From JBPRGG01 sp051418075 (GTDB taxonomy: Bacteria > Bacteroidota > Bacteroidia > Cytophagales > Cyclobacteriaceae): a stretch of 64,000 bases of DNA. The DNA lies in contig JBPRGG010000025.1 in NCBI GenBank assembly GCA_051418075.1, positions 96,628 through 160,627 of the forward strand, given 5' to 3'. The notes beneath the pieces are model-generated. The model saw only the letters and a program-made list of their open reading frames with translations, searched no databases and was not told the DNA's origin. The translations under genes were made by a program, and so were the position numbers. This document shows, piece by piece, positions 8,475-15,451 of this stretch (the first letter of the stretch is position 1; each line of letters starts with the position of its first letter).

Positions 8475-10004
8475 TCAAGTATCAGCCGGGATAGACAGAC
8501 GAAACAAACTGCCCTCACCTGTTTTACTTATGACTTTAATTTCGCCTCCTGCATTTTCTACTATACGTTTAACTATGAACAACCCAATACCCGAACCACC
8601 AGGCAGAACACTGGCCCGCTTGAACAATCCAAATATTTTTTCCTGATCTTCCGGTTTTATTCCTATACCATTATCCTTTACTTCAAATATTTGCAGATTT
8701 CCCAACCAATAATTTTTTATGTCAATTTCAAGGGGTTTTTCTTTATTACGGTAATTAATGGCATTGGAAATAAGGTTGTAAAATATACTTCTCAGATTTT
8801 TGGGAGAGAACCTGATCTCACTAAATGATAGGTCCAGGTTGACCCTGCCGTTGGACGCTTTCAGTGGGGAAGACAGGTCTTCTTTTACATCCTCAATTAC
8901 TTTTTCAATATTTAATGATGCATGATCTGTAATTTGATCTTTCTGAATTTTTCCCACTTCGGACAAGTCGTTCATGATCAGGTTTAATCTGGTTAGTGAT
9001 TGGTCCATCAGGTCAACCAGCCTTTGTTCCTGGGAAGAAAAATTTGAGGAAGATTGTTTTAATAGCATGAGTAATCCTTCCAGGTTGGTTACTGGAGACT
9101 TCAGGTCGTGAGAAGCTGTGTAGACAAAATTATCCAGGTCATTATTAATTTTAATCAATTCCTTATTGGCCTGGTTGAGCATTTGGTTTTGTTTTTTCTG
9201 GTCATCAATATTGGTCAGGGTGCCAAACCATTTGATCTCCTGATTATTCGCATCCTTCATGGGCAAACTGCGGGAAAGGAACCATTGATATTCTCCGTTT
9301 GCACCCTTCAGGCGGTATTCCAGTTCAAATTTTTGATTGCCTGCCAGGCTGGTTTCGATAATTTTTTGAGTTTGAGGTTTGTCCTCCGGATGAACCAGAT
9401 CCTGCCATAAACTTTCTATCTCTGTAAGATCCTGGTTGTTTTTTATGCCGGTATATTCAAACCACTTTCTGTTAATGTATGTTAGCTGGCCCAGGTTATT
9501 CCTGGTCCACATGATCTGGGGGACGGCTTCTGCCAAATATTCAAACTGTCGGATGGCTTCGATGGTCCTGTCTTTTTCCTGCAGTTGCTTTAGTTGTGTT
9601 TCTAATTCCTTATTTACCTGCTTCCATTGCTGTGCAGATGGTATTTTTACTAATTGGGGCGTGACTTTTACCAGCACAAAAGCGGTTCCAATAGATGCCA
9701 TTGCAGTAATAACCCGCACCACAGAATCGGCCCGATAATAGGGCTTCCAGATATTAATTACATCAAAAACATGGGTCAGGCCACAGCCAAAAATGAAAAT
9801 GGCAAACAACACAATCATCCAGATATATTTAAAGTCATTCCTTCTCCGGAAAATGTAAATCAGGGCTAAGGGAATGGCACAATAAGCCAGAGCAATGATC
9901 CCATCAGAAATGGCATGTGGCCATAAAATCTCCGGTTGCCAGTAATAGCAATGCCCGTGAGGCATAAAATCAGCCGTAAATAAGTTTTGCAGGTAATCTA
10001 TCAT
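8475..10004 (-). CDS. sensor histidine kinase with ethylene-receptor-like transmembrane domain, PAS, HisKA, HATPase
   Basis: 509-residue membrane kinase. Residues 30-125 form three transmembrane helices matching the plant ETR1 ethylene-binding domain. ISDGIIALAY corresponds to the ETR1 helix-1 block and FGCGLTHVFDV to the helix-2 copper block. D34, Y41, C74 and H78 fall at the spacing of ETR1 D25, Y32, C65 and H69. A PAS domain follows at about 150-270 (EAVPQIMWTRNNLGQLTYINRKW is its start, shown in part: PQIMWTRNNLGQ). HisKA has H299 in TASHDLKSPVTN. HATPase has an N-box NLISNAINYR, DNGIGIKPEDQEKIFG and GSGIGLFIVKR. No receiver domain or cognate regulator is adjacent. It lies 85 bp downstream of dnaX on the same strand. 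The ligand (ethylene via Cu, or another small molecule) is inferred. Confidence 0.93.
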   Translation of the reverse strand: MIDYLQNLFTADFMPHGHCYYWQPEILWPHAISDGIIALAYCAIPLALIYIFRRRNDFKYIWMIVLFAIFIFGCGLTHVFDVINIWKPYYRADSVVRVITAMASIGTAFVLVKVTPQLVKIPSAQQWKQVNKELETQLKQLQEKDRTIEAIRQFEYLAEAVPQIMWTRNNLGQLTYINRKWFEYTGIKNNQDLTEIESLWQDLVHPEDKPQTQKIIETSLAGNQKFELEYRLKGANGEYQWFLSRSLPMKDANNQEIKWFGTLTNIDDQKKQNQMLNQANKELIKINNDLDNFVYTASHDLKSPVTNLEGLLMLLKQSSSNFSSQEQRLVDLMDQSLTRLNLIMNDLSEVGKIQKDQITDHASLNIEKVIEDVKEDLSSPLKASNGRVNLDLSFSEIRFSPKNLRSIFYNLISNAINYRNKEKPLEIDIKNYWLGNLQIFEVKDNGIGIKPEDQEKIFGLFKRASVLPGGSGIGLFIVKRIVENAGGEIKVISKTGEGSLFRLSIPADT

Positions 10005-10089
10005 GAATAGTGATGTTTGTGCTTTTAAATAGTTTTGGAATAATTCTTTAAAGAATCAAATTCAGTTTAATATGTTTGAACATTTATTG

Positions 10090-11783
10090 TCAAAAATCAA
10101 TATCAAGACCTAACCTTTTCCTCAGCTCCTGCAACTGAGGATTTTTACGGACAAGGTATTGATATTTATCCTGAGAAGTGTAAATCTTTCCTTTTACTTC
10201 TTCCTGTACCAAACGTGAAATAAGGTTAAGCTGATCGTTTTGTAATTGCTTCCGCAGGTAATTTACCAGGTCTGAGCGGAACCTTTCCAAAATATCCTGT
10301 TGTAAAGCACTACCCAGGTCCAATACTATTTGATAACCATCTTCCAGGCTGTAAGGTTGGTGTAGCACTGAAAGCTCAGTACTTTTTTCTTCCTTTTTAA
10401 GTTGTACTCCATACTCATTCCACCATTTTTCCAGATCAGTCAGGCTGAAAGGTTGGTTTCTTTCGGCTTGCGGAATAGAGGCAGGTGTTGCCTTGGTATC
10501 TTCCAGGTCCTCTGCCCGGGCGATTGTTTGTTTTACCTTATCCAGGCTGGGCAGTTTGGTGGTTTTTTTTAGGCCGTTTATTTGAGGTGTGTTTCCTAAA
10601 GATCCCCCGCTAAGATTATGAGCAGGAGCAGACTGCTTCTTATCAGGTTCCGGCTGGGGAAGGGCTACTGAACTTTTTTTTTTTGACCATTTTCGTCCGG
10701 CTGTAACTCAGCCAGCTTCACTGCACTTTTTATATGAGCGATCTTGAGCAGAGACAATTCTACCTGAAGTCGCTGGTTTTTGCTGTTCTTATAGTTTAGA
10801 TCGCAAATATTGGCAATGTTTAAGGCAGATAGTAAAAAAGAAGGAGAGGCTTTGCCAGATTGTTCCCTATACTTTATAAGAATATTTTCAGATACGTCCA
10901 GCAACTTCAGGGTAGCCTGATCCTGGCTCACCAGCAGGTTCCTGAAATGCTCTGCTAATCCTACTACAAAATGGTGTCCGTCAAAGCCTTTGCCTATTAT
11001 TTCATCAAAGATCAACAATGTCTGGGACGAATCTTCAGCCAACAGGGCATCGGTCATTTTAAAGTAGTAATCATAGTCAAGAATATGCAGATTGTCAATG
11101 GTTGACTGGTAGGTGACTTTATTACCGGATGAGAAAGTCACGATCATATCAAAAATAGAAAGTGCATCTCTTAATGCGCCATCCGCTTTTTGGGCGATCA
11201 GGTGTAAGGCTTCGGGTTCTGCTTCTATTTCTTCCCGCTGTGCTATTTGCTGAAGGTGATTGGCAATATCAGTTATCTGGATCCGGTTGAAATCAAAGAT
11301 CTGGCAGCGGGATAAAATGGTAGGAATGACTTTATGTTTTTCTGTAGTGGCCAGAATAAAAATAGCATAGGAAGGAGGCTCTTCCAGCGTTTTCAAAAAA
11401 GCATTGAAGGCAGCATTGGATAACATATGCACCTCATCGATGATGTAAACCTTATACTTTCCATATTGGGGAGGATAACGCACCTGATCAATCAGGTTTC
11501 GGATATCATCAACGGAATTGTTGGAAGCTGCATCCAATTCATGGATATTCAGGGCATTGGAAGAGCCTAAAACATCGCTATTGTCGAAATCATTGATCAA
11601 TTTAGCCAGAATGCGGGCACAGGTAGTCTTACCTACACCACGGGGCCCACAAAATAACATGGCCTGGGCCAATTGATTATTGGAAATGGCATTCTTCAGG
11701 GTAGTCGTAATATGCTCTTGTCCAACTACTTCATCAAATCCTTTGGGTCTATATTTACGGGCTGATACGACAAACTTTTCCAT
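10090..11783 (-). CDS. dnaX: DNA polymerase III subunit gamma/tau, read through an A11 slippage site
   Basis: Clamp-loader ATPase of the replicative polymerase. The zero-frame product (10665-11783, 372 residues) holds the AAA+ core: Walker A GPRGVGKT (46-53), Walker B VYIIDEVHML (112-121), sensor 1 ILATTEKHKVIP and the SRC arginine finger. It stops at TAG 14 nt after a run of 11 A. The minus-one frame is open from the run to 10090 with no stop and encodes a tau-like tail: a Pro/Lys linker, a conserved FSLTDLEKWWNEYG block and a C-terminal domain ending LRKRLGLDIDF. Joined by a -1 shift the protein is about 564 residues, normal for Bacteroidota tau. The four-cysteine zinc module usual between Walker A and HELDAASNN is missing. 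Either programmed slippage or a one-base homopolymer error explains the two frames. Confidence 0.92.
10674..10684 (-). other. A11 slippage site in dnaX (putative -1 frameshift)
   Basis: On the coding strand the sequence is GGTC followed by 11 A and then GTTCAGTAG. In frame it reads CAA AAA AAA AAA GTT CAG TAG. A -1 ribosomal shift, or a transcript with one extra A, moves reading into the frame that encodes the tau C-terminus. E. coli dnaX uses A AAA AAG ribosomal slippage and Thermus dnaX uses polymerase slippage on an A run. No strong upstream Shine-Dalgarno-like stimulator was seen, which favours transcriptional slippage. Confidence 0.7.
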
Positions 11784-11897
11784 ATCACAATATTAAAGAA
11801 TCTTGACCTTTATTTAATGCTACCGGGTTAAAAAAATAAGCAGGGAATTATGAAATTCAAAGCTCAAAATAGGTGCAAATAATTGATATTCAGAAGA

Positions 11898-12704
11898 TTA
11901 AAAGTTTATTTCGATGCCATTTTCCAACACATAAACATATTTAATAATCGGAATTACCGGCCGGTTCTCGTAAGCCCAGCTAAAGGAGGTTTTGAAAGAG
12001 ATGTTTTCGGTAAATTCAAATAACAAATTGGAGTTCAGGCTGAACCTATGCCGGTATACTTCATCTTCCTGGTCGTATCCCACCTGATAATAACTTACAA
12101 TATTAAAATCAGTGTGATCATTTAATTCGTATTGAGCGCTGATATAATTGGATGACTTGAACAATCGTTTGACCACTTCCATAGATTCACCCTGGGGCAA
12201 CTGCCAGTTTTCGTATTCATACATGCCGCCGGTGCCCAGGTATAGTTCCAGCTTTTCCTGTTCCAATAATCTGAACCTGAAACCCGCGCCGGAAAGCCAT
12301 CTGAAGTTTAATCCCCTTCCTGCGTCAAACTGGATCTGTCCAAATGCTTCATAAGATATAGGACGATTCCTAAGTAAGTTGAAGCGTAAATGATTATAAC
12401 CCGAATTTATAAATGCTTCACCGGTGACGGAATATCTTTCCAGGTTGGCAAATAATAAATAGCTGTTTTGTTTGGAAAAATAGCCAACATCAGATTCAAT
12501 GTTAATCCCCAGGTATTGTATTCTTTCATTTCGGTTGGCGCTGCGATTGTTCAGCATTAATTTTAGGTCCAGGCTGCCTACCCATTTGGTGGTGGTATCC
12601 ACTTCCACCCGGTCTTTTTCCACATTTAATATCTGAGCCTGGAGGGCCGGTATGGAACTCAGGCTAAGGGTAAAAATTATGATAAAATATTTATATCTGA
12701 GCAT
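11898..12704 (-). CDS. DUF481 family outer membrane protein
   Basis: 268 residues with a signal peptide (MLRYKYFIIIFTLSLSSIPALQAQ). The mature chain is a run of amphipathic beta strands (GSLDLKLMLNN, YLLFANLERYSV, LELYLGTGGMYEYENW) ending with the hydrophobic strand VYVLENGIEINF, whose terminal Phe is the classic outer-membrane barrel signal. The pattern fits DUF481, a salt-induced-type barrel family of unknown function. It is monocistronic, with a TAnnTTTG element 22 nt upstream of the ATG. The adjacent upstream gene diverges. Confidence 0.78.
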   Translation of the reverse strand: MLRYKYFIIIFTLSLSSIPALQAQILNVEKDRVEVDTTTKWVGSLDLKLMLNNRSANRNERIQYLGINIESDVGYFSKQNSYLLFANLERYSVTGEAFINSGYNHLRFNLLRNRPISYEAFGQIQFDAGRGLNFRWLSGAGFRFRLLEQEKLELYLGTGGMYEYENWQLPQGESMEVVKRLFKSSNYISAQYELNDHTDFNIVSYYQVGYDQEDEVYRHRFSLNSNLLFEFTENISFKTSFSWAYENRPVIPIIKYVYVLENGIEINF

Positions 12705-12725
12705 GAATTAAAATTTTGAATGGCT

Positions 12726-12733
12726 CAAAATTA
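12726..12733 (-). promoter_or_regulatory. Bacteroidota -7 promoter element upstream of the DUF481 gene
   Basis: Minus-strand TAATTTTG fits the TAnnTTTG consensus and ends 22 nt before the ATG, the same geometry as at lipA. The -33 region is T-rich but has no exact TTTG. Confidence 0.4.
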
Positions 12734-12813
12734 AATATTTTTACCTGTTATTTAAAAACCGGGCTACTAAACAGTATGATGCTTACCGGGTTCTATTACA
12801 AAATAAATTTAAG

Positions 12814-13290
12814 ATGGAACAGGACCTGGCTTTACGTAAACATCTGACTGGTTTACTTCACTGGAGCAGTGCTCATGTGACTTTTGATGAAGTGTTTGAA
12901 GGGATTCCATTAGAATTAACTGGTCGTAAACCAGCATCATTACCCTATAATTTATGGCAGTTGCTGGAGCATCTGAGAATTGCTCAATGGGATATATTGC
13001 AGTTTAGTAAGGATGCGGATCATGTTTCACTCCATTGGCCGGATGAATATTGGCCTGTACTGGAGAAACCCGGTTCCGAACAGGATTGGGCACTTGCTGT
13101 CAGTCGGTTTAAGCAGGATCGGAATGAAATGGTTTCTCTGATAAAAGATCCCAAAACAGATCTTTTCAAACCAATTTCCGGGGGAGAAGGGCAAAACCTG
13201 TTACGTGAGGTTTTATTAGTAACCGATCATAATGCCTATCATGTGGGGCAAGCTGTTTTAGTCAGAAAATTTTTAGGTATCTGGAGGTAA
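12814..13290 (+). CDS. DinB family protein
   Basis: 158-residue four-helix-bundle protein of the DinB/YfiT superfamily, metal-binding proteins that include thiol-S-transferases. The metal-ligand histidines fit LLEHLRIAQWDI in helix 2 and TDHNAYHVGQ in helix 4, where the HxxxH spacing is normal for the family. Cytoplasmic, no signal peptide. The start is the first ATG after an AT-rich leader. It diverges from the DUF481 gene and ends at a hairpin shared with the small H1-like gene. The exact thiol cofactor is unknown; bacillithiol would be consistent with the ytxJ homologue nearby, but this is inference. Confidence 0.88.
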   Translation: MEQDLALRKHLTGLLHWSSAHVTFDEVFEGIPLELTGRKPASLPYNLWQLLEHLRIAQWDILQFSKDADHVSLHWPDEYWPVLEKPGSEQDWALAVSRFKQDRNEMVSLIKDPKTDLFKPISGGEGQNLLREVLLVTDHNAYHVGQAVLVRKFLGIWR

Positions 13291-13301
13291 GATTAATGAT
13301 C

Positions 13302-13336
13302 AAAGTGAAAAATAATGATAAGTTATTTTCCACTTT
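13302..13336. terminator. hairpin terminator between dinB-like and H1-like genes
   Basis: A 14-bp stem with one A/C mismatch (AAAGTGAAAAATAA / TTATTTTCCACTTT) and a 7-nt loop lies between convergent genes. The stem itself ends in A/T runs, so it can act in both directions. Confidence 0.6.
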
Positions 13337-13369
13337 AAAAAAATTGATATTAAATCAAATAATCAATTC

Positions 13370-13543
13370 TTATTTATTTTTGATATCAGTTACTTCTTTT
13401 CTTATTTCATGAGCCAGGTCTTTAATTTCAAGCATAGTCTTTCTGAGACGAGTTCCGGCTGCTTTGTTACCTTTAGTGTAAAATTTGTCGGCATCTCCTT
13501 CAGCTGAATTGATTAATTCTTTAATATCATTAAACTTTTTCAT
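13370..13543 (-). CDS. small histone H1-like (Hc1-type) protein
   Basis: A 57-residue basic protein: it starts MKKFNDIKELINSAEGDADK and contains FYTKGNKAAGTRLRK, then a helical tail with EIRKEVTDIKNK. The FYxKGNKAAGTRxRK block is the hallmark of the short Bacteroidota histone-H1/Hc1-like family, which is thought to bind DNA and help shape the nucleoid. It is entirely helical and rich in Lys. The ATG sits after an A-rich stretch without a Shine-Dalgarno, usual for this phylum. It converges on the DinB gene. DNA binding is family inference. Confidence 0.85.
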   Translation of the reverse strand: MKKFNDIKELINSAEGDADKFYTKGNKAAGTRLRKTMLEIKDLAHEIRKEVTDIKNK

Positions 13544-13999
13544 AATGTTAATTTTTTTAATTGATTAAAAATTGATTTGTATGATAAATATCCATTAAAT
13601 TTTACATTTTCGCAATAATAAACCTAAAAAAACACGCTAAAAAGCCATTTCTACTGCCAGTAAAGCTAAAAGGCACCATAGTTTACAGGAAAAGCACTAA
13701 AACAGTCAAGATATTGGATTTTTTTTAAGGTTCTGGCCTGGTTAAGAGTATAAATTCAAATTTAAATCAAATTTTATAATAAGCAACTGGTCTGTAAAAG
13801 GCCATTTAAAGAGGCTGAAAGCTAATATGTTATTAATTAAAAATAATTAGCTTTTATTTGTTGTTGCTGCCAGTGAAAAAAATTGAAATTGGTATAATAC
13901 AACAGCGAAAAATAGCATTAGTGACATTTCCGGTATAAACCTTCAGATCAATGCCACTAATACTAGAGGCTTTAATGCTTCTAACTATATTTTAGTTCT
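13544..13999. other. 456-bp intergenic region without a gene
   Basis: AT-rich, with stops in all frames. It includes the promoter region of the H1-like gene and, at about 13818-13854, an imperfect hairpin (AAAGCTAAT / ATTAGCTTT) followed by a T-rich stretch on the plus strand. It also forms the 3' side of the Gfo/Idh/MocA gene. I see no coding relic. Confidence 0.5.
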
Positions 14000-15415
14000 T
14001 TAGGTAACTTTCATGTTTTCCGGATCCCATGTGATTACTTTATTGTCGAAGTAGCTGGTATTTGCTGCCAGACAAGGGCCCGCAGCTCGGAGTCCATACA
14101 CAGCATCCTCTACAACAGGTTTTCCTTCTCTTATTGCCGCAATCAAATTCACCCAATGGTCTAGCCTGTCATCATAACCCTCCGGAGCATTATAAACTAC
14201 GTCATCAGGGTCATCGATTACTGCTCCCTGGCCATAGTATTTATCATTGTATTGCTCAACAAATTCCTGCTGGGTATCTTCCGGGAAAGTAAACAAGGAA
14301 TCGTACCCGCCATAAGGGGGATATTTTGATAAATTGGTCCTTCTTAAGGTCAGCCGGTTACCCTGTAACTGCATTGCGCCTTCAGTACCGATAAAATTCA
14401 GGCCGCTGCCACTGGCACCACCACCGGCCACAAAATTGACCCTGATATTCAGATTAAAAGGAGCATGATTGGCAGTCTGAGCATAATCCATCAGGGAAAT
14501 GATCACATCAGGTACATTTCGTCCATCTTTCCAAAACCGCAACCCACCGGTAGAAAAGATTCTTTCCGGACCATTTGAGCCTATAATGTAATGCAACCAG
14601 GACAACAGGTGCACATAAAGATCACCGGAAATACCGGTACCATAATCGCGATAATTCCTCCAGCGGAAGAACCGAACCGGATCAAAGGCTACTTCGGGTG
14701 CATCTCCTAAAAACCGGTCCCAATCTACTGTTTCCCGGGAAGCATCCGGTGGGATAGAATATTGCCAGGCACCTAACTGGCTGAAGCGGTTATAGGCAGC
14801 TTCAACAATCACAAGATCGCCAATGGCACCTTCCTGGTAGAGTTGACGGGCTTTGTCCTGTACAATAGAGCTTACTCCCTGGCTACCCACCTGGTAAATA
14901 GCATTATTTTTTTTCTGAGCCTTGATCACATCATATCCTTCTTCAATATGGTGTACCATTGGTTTTTCACAATAAATGGCTTTACCCTTTTCCATGGCAG
15001 CTATGGAAATATGGTCATGCCAGTGATCTGGAGTAGCTATTAAGACTACATCCACATCATCACGGTCCAGGATCTCCTGATAGTTTCTGGTAGTAAAAAT
15101 ATGCTGGCCAAAATCATTTTTCACCTTTTCCAGCCTGCCATCATATAAGTCACAAGCAGCCACCAGCTCCACTCCATTGACCCGAAGGGCGGTTTGAATA
15201 TTATAAAAGCCAATGATCCCGGTACCTATTGCGGCTAATCTGATCTTATCGTTGGCAGCATATTTTTTATCTTCAAAAGGATTTTTTACCGGCTTCAACA
15301 GGTGGTTCTCCTTGAGAGATTTACCTATAATGTTAGGAGCAGCGCCCATCATAAAAGATGTGCCTGCCAGTTTTTTAACAAATTTGCGTCTTGAACGCTG
15401 TTTATCATTTTTCAT
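14000..15415 (-). CDS. Gfo/Idh/MocA family oxidoreductase, Tat-exported
   Basis: 471-residue NAD(P)-dependent sugar oxidoreductase-type protein. The N-terminus carries a twin-arginine signal (SRRKFVKKLAGTSFMMGAAP), so the folded, cofactor-bound protein should be exported to the periplasm. The Rossmann segment is AAIGTGIIGFYNIQTAL. The sugar-dehydrogenase motif is CEKPMVHHIEEG, with the Lys of EKP as the conserved catalytic-region lysine. The C-terminal Gfo/Idh domain carries ISGDLYVHLLSWLHYIIG. Many Tat-exported members act on glycans (for example GH109-type retaining chemistry), but I cannot assign the substrate. It lies 36 bp after the GH92 gene on the same strand, so a shared operon for mannoside or N-glycan use is likely. 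Confidence 0.92.
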   Translation of the reverse strand: MKNDKQRSRRKFVKKLAGTSFMMGAAPNIIGKSLKENHLLKPVKNPFEDKKYAANDKIRLAAIGTGIIGFYNIQTALRVNGVELVAACDLYDGRLEKVKNDFGQHIFTTRNYQEILDRDDVDVVLIATPDHWHDHISIAAMEKGKAIYCEKPMVHHIEEGYDVIKAQKKNNAIYQVGSQGVSSIVQDKARQLYQEGAIGDLVIVEAAYNRFSQLGAWQYSIPPDASRETVDWDRFLGDAPEVAFDPVRFFRWRNYRDYGTGISGDLYVHLLSWLHYIIGSNGPERIFSTGGLRFWKDGRNVPDVIISLMDYAQTANHAPFNLNIRVNFVAGGGASGSGLNFIGTEGAMQLQGNRLTLRRTNLSKYPPYGGYDSLFTFPEDTQQEFVEQYNDKYYGQGAVIDDPDDVVYNAPEGYDDRLDHWVNLIAAIREGKPVVEDAVYGLRAAGPCLAANTSYFDNKVITWDPENMKVT

Positions 15416-15451
15416 AACCTACTTTTTTATAAAAACATTACTTTATTATTA

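Noticed and set aside
9108..9738. Two 100-codon plus-strand frames inside the sensor kinase gene
   Set aside because: They are antisense to a well-conserved kinase and code for no recognisable domain.
13818..13854. Possible terminator hairpin in the 13.5-14 kb gap
   Set aside because: Stem is all AT-rich, the loop is long (19 nt) and no gene ends just upstream on the plus strand, so it is not called as a terminator.
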